Origin: Polymyxa betae
Lineage: Eukaryota; Endomyxa; Phytomyxea; Plasmodiophorida; Plasmodiophoridae
Reading direction: 5' to 3'
NCBI GenBank assembly: GCA_003693705.1
Contig: RBZT01000842.1
Location: forward strand, 1 to 48,676
DNA length: 48,676 nt
A program made the position numbers and the translations under genes. The notes below the pieces were generated by a model. The model worked only from the letters and a program-made list of their open reading frames with translations, was not told where the DNA came from and did not search any database. Shown here in pieces: positions 9,860 through 20,779 of this stretch (positions within the stretch are counted from its first letter, which is position 1; each line of letters begins with the position of its first letter).

Positions 9860-12338
9860 CAGGCCTTTACATATAAGGCAATCTATTTATAGATGCCTTA
9901 AATGCCGTTTTTCACTTCGATGGGATGCCGTTTTTTAAAAAATATTTTCATCAGTTTTTTGAATTAATATGAGCAATTTTCGCTGTTCCGCAGTCCGTAG
10001 ATCCCTCTCTGTAGAACTGCAGCTCAAATCGACCTGGAATTTGCTGACATCGACGATCTATGCCTTCCCTTCATGAAAATCCTGAGGCAGGAACAGAAGC
10101 CGGCTTTCAAGAACCTGCTGCAAAAAGGGCTCGTAAAGGCTCTGCTGGATCGCGGTTAACTCCTTTTCAGAAAAACACTTGGTAGAGTATGGATTAGCTA
10201 TTTCAGCGAGAGATCCTTTGTCATCTGCTGTCGTTGCTGTGCGTTGCCGATTTTGTATATCGTTTGGGCGAGAAGCGAACTCCAAGAGTACATCCAGCTG
10301 TTGGACCTTTGAAGGTCCGCCCTTCCGGCCGGAGAATTATCGTCAACCCCACTTGAAGAACCATCCAGCGAAATGGAAGTAGTACAAGTCGAGTTCAAAG
10401 GAAGAAATGGAATCATTCTTTGACGTTTCTGAAAGCGAAAGCATGCGAACAAACTCGAGGCGTATTTGGAGCCACGATCTTCCACGCTGCGATTCCAATT
10501 CAACAAGAAAATTGTCGATGTGATCATTTCGGACATGCTTTTACCGCCAAACGCTCAGGAATCTACGTCTTTGATTGTTTTTGATGCCGACCACGAAGTA
10601 TATACTGTGGAAGTGAACCAAGTCAAACAATTCGAGCTAGCTGTGCGTTTTGTTGGGCATGGAATGTCTTTCAGAATGGCCGCCGCAGCAATCCAAGACG
10701 ATAAGCAAATACTTACTGTTCCTAAGCTGGGCTTTTGCAACGAGCTCCATGTTGCGAAATGTGTCCGCATTGCTTGCGCCGCCTCGTTTCAAGCAATTAT
10801 GGACGCTTTAACTACATGCTGGGCGTTTTCTGTTGCATTTGACGGCTCCACAGATATTCACGGGACCTCGTTCATCGATGTTAGGGTTCGGTTCTTTCAA
10901 GCCGCTAAGATTCATAATCTTCATGTGATTGCAGTTCCTTTTGAAGGACGTCATAGTGGGGCGGCAATGTTCGAGATGTTCACCAAATTGTTTCAGGCGT
11001 TTTGTCCGGATGGGCCTAGCAAACGCATTGGCTGTTCAACAGATGGAGCTGCGAACATGACTGGTAGCATTTCTGGTGTCGTTACACGCATCCAGCAGGA
11101 AATCACGAATCCAGGCTTCATCTGGGTCTGGTGCTTATTACATCAAATTGACATTGTCATGCAAAAGGCATTCAAGTCTATCGATGAGGGCCGATATTTG
11201 AAGACCCTTACCAGCCTGGTCTCGCATCTTCGGAAGCAGAAGTTTTTCTGCGATAAGTCCAGGCGGTGTGTCCCCTGTTATCTGCCACCCGTTGGGTGTC
11301 TGAGCCGTGTTTCCCGTTTTTTGCTTGAACATCGAGCAGATATCTTCGACCATTTTGACAAGATTGAGGAAGAAGGAGGTGATTCAATTCGTTTTAGACC
11401 CGACGCAAAATGGTGGATTCTTCTCGCTGCGGTTGCCGATATCTCCACTCAGGTCAACCTTGTCGTGCAGAAGCTTCAAGGCAAAATAGTGACGCTTTCA
11501 ACCCAAACTATCAGTTGATTGCTAACCTGAAAAGATGCTCCTTTGTTGAAGGGCCCTTGAACAGTCCGGAGTTTGAAACAAATGAGCGGGCATTTGATTT
11601 CATAATTGGCTGTTGGGGATTCTCGAAAGAGGAGCTTTCTGGATTTCTCAAAGACCAAGGAATCTTTGTGTTTCAGTCACTTCAACAGTTGAGCAATTTG
11701 GATGCGGTCAACGTGTGCCAGTTAGTGGCAGAATTCCTTTCGTTCATTCTGGAAGGGCTGGTAAAAGTATCTGCAGTTCGAGGAGAAACCGCTGATTACA
11801 TTCATCCGCCAAAGTTACCTCAAGAGATTGTTGCACTAAAGCCTCGCGATGTGACTGTCGTACCACTCTCGACTTATGCATTCTTGGGACGCCTCCAAGA
11901 TCGATCGGATTGTTGAGCAGCATAAATTGCTCATAGAGGCCAACAGACTGGAACCTCGTCTGCCCGGTGCACTTGCGAAACTTGGTGCAAACTCCGACTT
12001 TCAGGAAGCTCGGGCTATTCCTGGACTGAAAGATCGTTTCCCGGAGTTAGTTGAGTTCTTTGTGGGCTTGTCCGTTTCCGAACACTGCAACAGTCGAATC
12101 GGACTTCTCGGTCTTGAAATGGGAAAAGGATGCTCATCGAAGTGCCCTGAGCAATTTTTCGCTCGAAAGGAATTCTTCATTGTCGTCAATTCGTTGCCAA
12201 TTCAAAATAAAAGCCCCGCATTGTTGGAGTTTATGTAATTTTGCCTTATATGCCTTATATTGATCCTATCCGATGCCGTTGTTTACCGAAAATCGGCATA
12301 TTCGGCATTTGCCTTATATGTAGAGGCCTGCGTATTAC
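9852..12338 (+). mobile_element. Complete hAT element (9860-12330) with 8-bp duplication CGTATTAC
   Basis: CGTATTAC occurs at 9852-9859 and 12331-12338. The 2471-bp element starts CAGGCCTTTACATATAAGGC and its other end, reverse complemented, starts CAGGCCTCTACATATAAGGC, one mismatch in 20. Subterminal ATGCC/GGCAT motifs repeat inside both ends and are candidate transposase binding sites. One decayed transposase gene is inside. All hAT hallmarks are present: 8-bp duplication, CAG ends, transposase with BED-like finger and dimerisation end. Confidence 0.93.
10061..12239 (+). pseudogene. hAT transposase, frameshifted
   Basis: Starts at ATG 10061 (MPSLHENPEAGTEAG), then a basic KRARKG stretch, a stop near 10172 and a frame change to CRFC...FRPENYRQPHLKNHPAKW, a BED-like zinc finger for DNA binding. 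From 10466 to 11516 a 350-codon frame carries the catalytic core: SVAFDGSTDIHGTSF (first Asp) and CSTDGAANMTGSISGVV (second Asp), with CLLHQIDIVM beyond. A frameshift near 11490 leads to 11410-11916 and 11876-12238, and another near 12060 to PNTATVESDFSVLKWEKD, the dimerisation end. At least two stops and three frameshifts; the total would be about 700 residues, normal for hAT. Confidence 0.85.
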
Positions 12339-12646
12339 AGCTTCGCGAAACTGTCGTTGAGAATTTGAATGCGAAGAAGAGAAAAGAAGCTCCCCAAGAA
12401 GACTATGGAGGTCAGGAATCGAAGAAACCTGCTGTACGTACGAAAGCACTGATGTTAGAAACCCAGGTCGATTCTGTGAAGATCTCGGATGACCTCAATC
12501 GTACAAATCAGAAGCGGGATCTTCTGATTGAGGCTAAGCTCTCCCAGGTACGGTTTGCTAAGTTGCAGCAAGCTTTCAGTATCGGCCTTATCTCGAAAGA
12601 AGAGTTCGATCATAAGGCTCGGATTTTATTGTTAGATGAGTTTTGA
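12339..12646 (+). pseudogene. Harbinger-type helper protein, 3' segment
   Basis: Continuation of the gene broken at 9859. The frame reads RETVVENLNAKKRKEAP (basic, nuclear-signal-like), then a predicted coiled coil (DDLNRTNQKRDLLIEAKL, SQVRFAKLQQAFSIGLISKE) ending FDHKARILLLDEF. Its frame differs by one base from the piece upstream of the hAT. It stops 21 bases before the convergent transposase end, so the two genes share a terminator region, as in the element at 29486. Confidence 0.45.
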
Positions 12647-12666
12647 GTTTTTGAATAAACGGCTGT

Positions 12667-13502
12667 TTAAAAGTCGCCACCCCAGCCTACATCATCTTGA
12701 AGCATGAGACCTACCTCTCCAGCCATATCATGGTGCCGGCGCTGTATAAAGTTCGTCAAAACAGCAGCAGCACGAAAAAGATGAGGGAATTTCTGATGGG
12801 AAGCGTCACATAGTTTCATAAACCGTCTCCATTTTCGTTTCAGGCCCGCTGATTCCCATTCAACTTTGACCCGATACCCAGCATGCATTGCATTGAATGC
12901 ATCAGCAACGCTGATATCGCCATCAATCGTAGCTTCTCTTTTGTCGACCCTTCGCATTATATACATTTCTTCACCTATATATCCTGGATCTCCTAAGACG
13001 TATTCAAAATAGTCACCATCATGTCGGAAATACTCTCTCCAATTTGCATGGAAATCAGATGCTCAAAGAATGTTGACATCGTGGAAAGAGCCCGGATATC
13101 CCGGGTCAATATAAATAAAAAAACATCGTGGTCAACAATAACAGTGTTGTTATAGGCATACATAGCTTTTCGGCCATTATACCATTTCTTGTGTAGTTTC
13201 TTTTTCTCCTTGTTCGATGGCCGACGGATTTGCACAAGGGTCCCATCGATATGACCTATACAGCCTTGAAATTCTAGCAAGCGCTCTGCCAACGTTCTCC
13301 GACGCTGCTCGTTCGGCCATGAAAGTTCATCTTGTAACGCCTCGTTTATACAAGAAGCGACGAAGATCGCATCGTCGCAAGAAGATAAAGGCGCGTAATT
13401 CCATCCATATGCTTCCAGTTGAACAATCTTATAGTGTTTTAGATATAACACAAAATGGAGAACCCGCTGCTCTGGACTCAGCTTAGGAGGTCTTCCAGAC
13501 AC
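12667..13502 (-). pseudogene. PIF/Harbinger DDE transposase (lineage 1, copy a)
   Basis: The 5' part (13502-12993) reads GRPPKLSPEQRVLHFVLYL, then GCIGHIDGTLVQIRRPSN with the first catalytic Asp near 13247, and WYNGRKAMYAYNNTVIVD. A frameshift in an A-rich run near 13120 moves the frame to IDPGYPGSFHDVNIL (second acidic block), which has a TGA shortly after; then YVLGDPGYIGEEMYIMRRVD (third block) and KVEWESAGLKRKWRRF. It ends in a TGA near 12667. About 280 codons remain, shorter than the usual 350-430. The same protein, on the plus strand, is split by an insertion at 18112. One frameshift and one stop are the only lesions seen. Confidence 0.85.
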
Positions 13503-13734
13503 GAGGTTCCATTGGCTTCAGACAGCTGCCACTCAGATTCAAAAAGGCGTTTTGCCCAAAACGGAGTTGAAACTGCGTTTGCGCCGCAGAACGGCGTTTT
13601 CAACCTGCCTCTAGACTCACTCTACGGAGCTCCAGCCAAGCAGATTTTTTAATATCTGCAGAGGTCCCCGACCTCCGCAACTCAGTTCCATCTCTAATTA
13701 GAAGATGCGCCCTTGGAGTCTGGACGTCGTGGTA
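13503..13734. other. Intergenic, GC-rich hairpin
   Basis: A segment around 13550-13610 folds on itself: GTTGAAACTGCG is answered by CGCAG...TTTTCAAC, with AAACG/CGTTT motifs on both sides. It could be a terminal inverted repeat of one of the neighbouring Harbinger elements, but no matching partner or duplication was found. GAGGTC-CCC-GACCTC lies at 13661-13675. Confidence 0.35.
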
Positions 13735-14215
13735 TCAACTCCATCCAAAGCGTCGGGATGGCCGATGCAAATCTCCGCCACTGAGTATTTCCAAAAGAAA
13801 TGGATCCCTCAATCTGTTGGCCAGAGCGCATTTATTCAGATTTTCTTGTTCAATGATTAATGGACATATTCTCGTTTCAGGTAATAAAAGACCACGGAAT
13901 AAATACTTGAAACACCCTCTAGTTGCCTGACAAAATCGATACAAACATTCTGCTGCAGTTGATTCGCCTGCTCGGACGTACGCATCAATTCGTCGAAAGC
14001 AATCCCATATGCCAGAGCGCGTATCACAGCCGGGGTTTTTTGTAACGTGGAGACGCGGATTACGTAGAGCAGCACATTTTTGCTCAAAATAATCGTCTTC
14101 TTGTGCTTGAAAAGCGTCTACAAAATATTCACGGCCAAAAACAGGATTCTCTGAAAAACAATCAGAACATCCCTTGGACATGCCCGGCGTCGTGATCTCT
14201 TTCACAGTTTGCAAG
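13735..14215 (-). pseudogene. PIF/Harbinger transposase N-terminal half (lineage 2 fragment)
   Basis: Reading across two frames: NPVFGREYFVDAFQAQEDDYFEQKC, a frameshift to AVIRALAYGIAFDEL, then back to DAYVRAGESTAAECLYRFC. This matches by eye the N-terminal helix-turn-helix half of the transposase at 30787-32058 (ALRFRAY...TLADQLDEL, MGETTVLHTLKRFC). The catalytic half is missing: the frame ends with RRFGWS at 13735, where the first Asp block should follow. It is not part of the transposase at 12667-13502, which belongs to a different lineage. Confidence 0.7.
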
Positions 14216-14587
14216 AACCTCCCTTGTGAGGCTGATCGTCATCACTGGAAGGTTCCGCCAGTAAAAGAGCGACCACAAAGAACAGAAACAATGCTGGAAG
14301 CATCTAAAATTTTCCCACAAATCACGAAGTTCTTTGAATCTGTAAAAAGCATAACTCAAGAAGATGGCAATGAAGTTGAATATATTACGGAATTACGCAC
14401 CTTAACGTGTACAGGAACTGTTGAAAATGCTTCAAAGCTACTACGGCCAACGAGAACCCATGTCTGCAATCAACGTGTTGAGAATGGCATCAGAGACATT
14501 TAAAAAAGGACTTTTTGAGATTGACGGCCGTGAAACGATTTCTTTACAGGATTCAGTCATACTGAGGGCCATGTGGGCGGTTCCAAT
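14174..14587 (+). other. Open plus-strand segment of unknown nature, cut by a hAT derivative
   Basis: Open pieces ERPQRTETMLEASKIFPQI, SVKSITQEDGNEVEYITEL and, in another frame, MSAINVLRMASETFKKG and DGRETISLQDSVILRAMWA run up to the insertion at 14588. No domain is recognised. The preserved length suggests an older coding sequence, probably another transposon protein, disrupted by the 541-bp hAT derivative. Confidence 0.3.
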
Positions 14588-15136
14588 TAGCGCTCCGATC
14601 GGTAGTCTCGGGTCGGGTACCTGCCTACTACCGGTATCGTATCCGGAAAACCGGATACGATACCGGTAGTATCGGCTACAGAAACACGAAATTGGAATAA
14701 AGGAGCGGAAACAACTTCTACTGTTCATTTTTTCAATGCACACTTGCCGAACAGTGATGAACTGAGCGTCTCTGGCTTCAAGGAGTATCTACGAAGCCCA
14801 ATCATATCTCGAACTCCGTTAAATATTCTTTCAACCGCCACTGATGAATCCAATAATGGAAAGAATGTCCTTGGCAACTTTGCTGAGGTTCGAAAAACTG
14901 CTTCGGATGGGGTTTCCAGAAATCCAAGGAATCGACTGCTGGATGCTCTCAGCGCAAGCTCACGTACTGATCCACTTCATCATTACCTGTTGCTCTGCTA
15001 CAGTATGGGAGACTATAAATTTCGGTAGTTTTCGGTATCCAGTCGGATAGCTCCATAGTACCGGTACCCTACCGGTATCCGATCCGAACACCGATACTCG
15101 GGTAGTATCCGACCGATTCGGAGCCCTAGTTCCAAT
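14580..15136. mobile_element. Non-autonomous hAT element (14588-15128) with 8-bp duplication GTTCCAAT
   Basis: GTTCCAAT is found at 14580-14587 and 15129-15136. The 541-bp element starts TAGCGCTCCGATCGGTAG; its other end, reverse complemented, starts TAGGGCTCCGAATCGGTC. The arms are rich in ACCGGTATC/GGTACC palindromic permutations, as in the element at 8483, so both belong to one family. An internal plus-strand piece (DELSVSGFKEYLRSP, 14744-15028) resembles the region before the hAT dimerisation domain and is probably a relic of the parent transposase. Confidence 0.88.
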
Positions 15137-16498
15137 TAAATTGTCAGTGAACTGTATTCAGGTTCTAACACGGAATTGATGCTCATAGCATCCGGCAGTG
15201 GAATCCTACTTCTTAATGCATCACAATCTTCCAACTCTGAATCAAGGCAAACGTCAGAACTGTAGATAATCGACATTTCCCCGAGTTGTGTTACATCGTA
15301 AATCTGACAACATTGCTAACGCTTTATTTGATGCTATCTGGGATCTCGACCATCTGGGCGATAACAGCCGATAATGCCAGCACCAACGTTGTTATGCTGT
15401 CACTTTTCCAGACATTACTGAATCAATCATGACCCAGCTGCGGATCAGAATGATGATGATGATACAGAGCCTGAGGAGACCTCGCAAGAATCAGTTCAGA
15501 ATGTGAAATTCTTTCTCATCTGTTCTTCAATTGTGAGTCAGAAAGGGGATGAAAGATTGTGACTTCATGAGTTCCAGTATTGGGCGTTTTCGTGAATTCA
15601 TTAAAAAGGTTAATGCCTCTTCCAAGCGTCGTGAACGCCTTGAAGCAGTTTGCGGTGATCTTCGAATCAATTTTCGTTAGCTTTTGTTGGACTGCGGAAT
15701 TCGTCGGAATTCGACATGGGACATAAATCACATGATCGATGTTTTTTCTGCAAATGAGATGCGCTCTTCCGAGGTTTCTAAATGACATGCTCTGGTCAGA
15801 ATTATCTGATTTCCATTCGATTGTGGGACATTTCAAAGAGGCGACAGTGTTGTTATCTGGTTTGACATACCCCAAATTCGGCATCGTTATTCCGGTGATC
15901 TACTGTCTTCGGGACGAAATGCAACTAGCAATTGACAGTTGTTCAGGTTCCAAGTCGACTCACACGATACAACTCGTCAAATTAAAGCTGCAATAAAAAA
16001 ACTGAGCCAGAGCACGATGTTGTCGGCAATGATTTTGCGATATGCGCCGGAATCCTTGACCCCAGGGTCAAAAAACCTGGAAAATGTGGAATTGGTGTCC
16101 GACGACAGAAAACTACGATCAAGGTCATCTATGATGAACATTAGAGGCGTCCGGAAAGTCAACGTATGCTTTTTACGCCCTTCATCGAAAGATAAAAGTG
16201 TAAATCGTAGGCTCCCGTAACTTCCTTGTACTAAAAAATAACGTAGAAGATACGTTAGTTATAGGTTGCGCCCATCGGACTCCGTCAGCATTCCCTGCCT
16301 ACCGTAGCGGTCACCTATACTCGACTATTTGTCCAGAAAGTACAATTCTGCATTCAAAAAGTCCGTACGCAAGTTTTCGGAGAAAGTCCGCAATTTTAAA
16401 ACTCTTATAATTCTGCCATAATGGATGCAGGAATGGTTCGATGGCCCCGGTACTTTCGCATAGCGTGCTCAACCGGCTTTATCAAGAGAAACTGCTCG
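15137..16498. other. Stretch without a recognisable gene
   Basis: Scattered short frames only. The longest are 15516-15884 on the minus strand (122 codons, unrecognised) and 15939-16220 on the plus strand (93 codons, unrecognised). An acidic plus-strand piece near 15440-15500 (DQNDDDDTEPEETSQES) looks like part of an older coding sequence. No inverted repeats or target duplications were found. Confidence 0.35.
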
Positions 16499-16953
16499 TT
16501 AAGAAAATATGATGTTAAACGGCGACAGTTTTCCATTTCCTCCAGTGAGTGAAACTTCGAGGCAAGCATTTTGATCAATAACGCACATCACCTGCATCTT
16601 CCGTTTCGCTTTCATAGCGAACAACGAAGATCTTCCAAAAAAATCGTGGGTTTTACGAGTTCGAGGTATCGCCCCGGGAGTCCATCGAATAACATCAATA
16701 TCGAGAAAAACGTCATCTTCTACGTTAGCTAAATCGTCTAGCCATTCATCTGTCACAGCAGCTGGGCCGGGGCTCGGCACCATAACGTTCTCAACGGTAC
16801 CCTGGCGAGGAAGACGGGCAGCCACCATGCGACGAGCATGCTGATTCGTTTGTTCGGACGTGGCATCGAATGGCACCGCCTGCCAGCGATTAAGCTGACA
16901 TGGATTCGCAAATCCCGCACTTGACAAAACTGCGAGTGGCGCAGCCCCCGCAT
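16499..16953 (-). pseudogene. Possible DDE transposase fragment
   Basis: A 142-codon minus-strand frame containing DEWLDDLANVEDDVF, PRTRKTHDFFGRS, KAKRKMQVMCVIDQNACLEV and SLTGGNGK. The order basic/aromatic block, then QVMCVID, then a G-rich turn recalls the central strand region of Harbinger-like DDE proteins, where an acidic residue follows a buried strand. The match is weak and the frame stops at 16499 without the expected downstream blocks. It could equally be an unrelated decayed gene. Confidence 0.25.
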
Positions 16954-17599
16954 TTATTTTGCGTGATCGTATATCACATATTTGCGTACGGTATTATACC
17001 GTCAAAATCTCATCAATGCCTTATTAAAAACTATAAATGCGGAAGCCTATAACTCCGTTGATATTTCGAGTTTACAAAATTGGAGAGCTGAACTGTATTC
17101 CTCTGGACGAGATCTATCGATTGCAGTTGTCATAATCTTGATATGGCGTTCCGACACGGATCCTTAGGGTTTTTAGTACCCCAATCTGAAATTGTCCAGT
17201 ATAGCTGACCGCTACGGTATATCTACGATTCCTGATCTGTTCAAGCTGTTCAACATTGTCTACAACGGCAGAAAAGTTCGCGGATCCATTTTTGTTAACG
17301 GAATGGGAGGATAACGACAACGATGCTGCTGTTGATCCGTCCTTTCATTTATTCGGGAGTCGCATAACTACGCGCTCAGGCTGCGCCCTCACTTCACAGC
17401 TGTTGGATCTGAACGGGCAATCTTCCTGACCACGTTGATGGCGATTCTAGTGTCGATAGTGAGCGGCCAGTCCATGACTTCTTAGACAGGTTCGTTTCAG
17501 GGCCGTATCGAAACTTTACCACCAGTCTGGCTTTACTTCGGACGAATGGACAGTAGGGAGCTGTAAAGTCATCTGTCTATCCTAACTCAATAAAATTGC
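16954..17599. repeat. Anonymous stretch with a dispersed repeat (17030-17140) also at 28445-28560
   Basis: AACTCCGTTGATATTTCGA at 17050 is repeated near 28470, and the following 60 bases stay alignable (CTGTATTCCTCTGGACGAGATC here, TTTATTCCTTCCGTCGAGATC there). The encoded pieces share NSVDIS and a later RD-S pattern, so this may be a decayed protein domain from one element family rather than a non-coding repeat. The copy at 28445 lies next to a hAT relic. Otherwise nothing is seen to 17599. Confidence 0.45.
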
Positions 17600-18111
17600 C
17601 AGGAATTCGCTGCCATTATGTTTGCAGTCTGTAGAGCAGAGGCTCCTAGCTGCGATCTTGTTTCTTAGAAAAGTAAAACAAGCCTTCGTAGAAATTATTA
17701 TAGACAGCTGACCAGAAACAATCGTGTCGCGACGATGCTGCTCGTTGGAATTGGTCCCGATTCTCAGCTTGCGAAGATTTTATATTGATAGCAGGATTGA
17801 TCACCAATACTATGGCCAACGAAATCCAGTGGTTTAATGAAGAAAGGCGACGCGAACAGGCTCGAAAAACACCCTTCTTTTAAGGGTGCATCGGATTCAT
17901 AGACTGCACGCTTGCCGAAATCTGTCGGCCGTCGAATATGAATGAGCATCTCTCAAGACGTTACTACACGAGGCGTAAAACGATATATGGGTTCAACAAT
18001 ACTATCGCGGTTGACCGTGAAGGGCCTTGGGCGGATAATCTTTATTGCTTCGGGTTATGCAAGATCATATCACGATACCACTATCCTGAAAAAATCGGAT
18101 TTGTATCGTAA
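17600..18111 (+). pseudogene. PIF/Harbinger DDE transposase (lineage 1, copy b), 5' part
   Basis: Homologous to the transposase at 12667-13502. Visible blocks: LSVEQRLLAAILFL near 17620, GFIDCTLAEICRPSN near 17890 (first catalytic Asp), RRKTIYGFNNTIAVDREG near 17970, then after a frameshift IASGYARSYHDTTIL and KKSDLYR (second acidic block). Several stops occur before the first block. The gene is cut at TAA 18109-18111 by the Harbinger element 18112-20779 and resumes at 20783; joining the flanks gives SDLYRNWR, matching SDFHANWR in copy a. Confidence 0.8.
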
Positions 18112-18309
18112 AAGCATCCACAGCGGTTGCGTGATTTCATGCGTGACTGGGTAAATCGCGCATGCATGAAATATTCTTGTCTCCCACCGGTGCGTGTTTG
18201 CATGCGCCCGAGATCCCGCAACATGATTTCGTGCGTTGTATTTGGCGCATGAAATCTCGCATGCGTTTAATAAAATTTTCAAATTTTCTTTAGCATTCTC
18301 TCTCTATTC

Positions 18310-18870
18310 AATGGCTTCACATTTCAACTCGAGCGAAGGAAAGCGCCTTTGTGTGGCCTGAACATCTATTACCCTGGATCCCATTACTGGCAATAACCAA
18401 AAGAGAGAAGATCTGTGGAACTGGTGCTATTCAGCCCGAACAAGAAGGATACCGCAATCACGAGCAGTTACACACTCGATTCCGGGTGCGTTCAATCACA
18501 ATATTCATAGAAGTGTCACAAACGAGATTTATAGGCTATACAAACTTCGGTGAATAAATTTATTTCGTCCCTGTTTACTGCTACGTCCGACAAACGTTCT
18601 GGATGGAATGACGCAGATTAATATCAGCGCGCCAAAAAGCTTTTTCAGTCAATGGCTAATAATTAATTTCTATTGGATCAATGCTACCTAACACTGCAAA
18701 GATTAGAGAAATTCCATACGCTGCCTGCAGTTTCTGAAAAGAAACTTGCGACAGTCGATGAATTGCTTTCACCAGCTAACGATTGCAGCGGATCGGTCGT
18801 TACGAAGAGTCCGACCAAGGCCCCCAGGGAAAAAACAGGCCAAACGATTGGCGTTTGCCACTCCTGATAA
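18310..18870 (+). pseudogene. Harbinger helper (NAM/Myb-like) protein, decayed
   Basis: Begins ATGGCTTCACATTTCAAC at 18310 and reads EGKRLCVA, a TGA, then TSITLDPITGNNQKREDLW. DPITGNNQK is the hallmark of the helper protein of Harbinger elements, normally preceded by Trp (AW), so the TGA probably replaces TGG. Further pieces (HNIHRSVTNEIYRLYKL, then a Lys-rich stretch near 18800) show the frame continuing with shifts. In intact elements this protein binds the element ends and brings the transposase into the nucleus. Confidence 0.7.
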
Positions 18871-19299
18871 CGAATAACCGCAAGCAAAGCTTGCCAGAGT
18901 CTGTGCTCAGACTGAGCTGCTCAAGAATCAGCTGATAAAGACCGGTCAGTTGCTAAACAGATGGCCGAGTGTCGTAGCATGCTCAAGCAATGGCTGAATC
19001 CAACATCTAAGGACTCTGACCCTTTGCTGGCCGGTCCCAGAGGAGCTGCTCGACCGTCAGCTTCGAATTGCTCGTAAGCAACAGGTGCTACAGCGCCTAA
19101 GTGAGTCTATGCCGCGTTCACAATTTGTGGAATTACCCAATTTTTTTCCTTTGATGAAAGCGGGAGCCCATCTGATCAGGAGAGACTTGATGATGCGCTC
19201 ATCCGTTCTGTTCTCGAGGAGCCAAACGTAATCTAAGGAGAGCAGATTGCTATGTCAGTAAACGGGGACTCTCGGGAAGTTTAGTGTATGTGTGGACCT

Positions 19300-20640
19300 G
19301 TAGCAACACTTTTCTTCATCTCCAAATCATTCCAAATATACTTGATCAAGCTTGCTGATGCCGCTTCGAGTCAGTTTTGTTTTGGATTTGTCGCAATCTT
19401 GAGCTTTGTCTCAATAATGGTGCTGGCAGGTCGCTGCAATTGTCCTCAACTATGAATGGATGCTCCGGTTCATACTGTAGATCTTGCTCAGAATAAAGAG
19501 AGTCCAAATCGTTGCCTTAAAATGGTAAAAGATTAGATACGATATGGTCTGCCATATTGAGCAAAATACCCTTTCATAATCTAAGATATGGTTGTGTAAA
19601 ATCACACAGCAACGGATCACTGTTGCCATAGCAAGTCGATTCCATAGCACACACGGTTTTGTTAAAACATGGAATCGGCGTTGCAGGATCCCAAACGCAC
19701 GCTCGATATCCTTACGAACACTTTCCTGCTATTTTGCGAAAAGCTTGGACTTTCTTGTCGATGGGTTGTGGACTGTTTTGACGATGCAGGCATGTTCGGT
19801 ATAAATACCATCTGATAACCAGTAAGCGAACTTAAATCAATCTCCGAATATGTCGTAGATGACTGATGGCGCTCGGTCTTTAATTATGATAGAAATGCGA
19901 CCTGTAAAATGAAATTAATTAACAATATTCATACGTGAAACAAGGCTAACCGGTACCTGTCAAGAACATTGATTTCCCACTTTCTTTGCCAGATTTAAAT
20001 TTCCCCTGTCAGGCAGTTGGACAATTTGTCCAGCGCCGACGCATGCAATCCATACTCCCCAAACACCCAGGGAATCCACGGCCTACGTTTTCGTCCAAGA
20101 TTCGGTCGATGCCGGACTTGGTTTGGTGAAAGAAGAGCAGCTTTGCCATAGATTCGATCAATCGCCAAGCAAAATCGCTTGAGGCTCTCCAGCGCTGTAG
20201 ATCGACCCATGCAAAATCTGTCTTGAACCTCGACAGCAGATCATCCGCTAGACAGAATTCGCACGCTACTACTACTTTTTGATCAGGTGAGAGCCCCAAT
20301 CGATTCGTACAATCGCTTTTCTGCCGGAAGTAGTTATCATCGTGGACAACAGCGCTGAGGATATCATCAAATAATGCTATTGGCATTCGATAAATTTCTA
20401 TTAAATTAGAAGGGCCGAAAACTGGATTCGCTACTCAATAATCTTCTTTTGATAATCTGTCGTAGAGCAATCGAGGTCGTTCTTTGTTGGGGTTTAATTG
20501 GCGCAATCATCGCTATCGGATTCCGAGCTGGAAGGAATTATCAATGCAAAGACGGCATGCTATCATTCGATAGCATCTCGAGATACAGTAAATACTCTTC
20601 TATGGCAGCTTTGAATCCTCTGATTCCATGGATATAAATT
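19300..20640 (-). pseudogene. PIF/Harbinger transposase (lineage 2), heavily decayed
   Basis: Readable parts on the minus strand: FDDILSAVVHDDNYFRQKSD (from 20386), RIQFSALLI upstream, then GRGFPGCLGSMDCMRRRWTNCP, the first catalytic Asp block, ending at 20009. Downstream the frame breaks; VIRCCVILHNHILDYE near 19600 is the conserved C-terminal helix. The block between, with the other acidic residues, is not readable. The order and sequence match the better copy at 30787-32058, and this one has lost far more. Confidence 0.8.
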
Positions 20641-20779
20641 TTTTATTCAAAACGTCCAATCACGCATGACAGATACACAACCCGTTGTGAAAAGCACACA
20701 ATGCGTTTATTCTATGCGTAAATGGTGCGTTAATTGGTGTAAATCACGCATGAAAATCACGCAACCGCTGTGGATGCTC

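Noticed and set aside
9017-13600. Terminal inverted repeat pair for the Harbinger gene pair at 9240-13502
   Set aside because: GCCCAGAACGGG near 9030 and GCCCAAAACGGA near 13560 look alike, but the similarity does not extend and no three-base duplication is evident.
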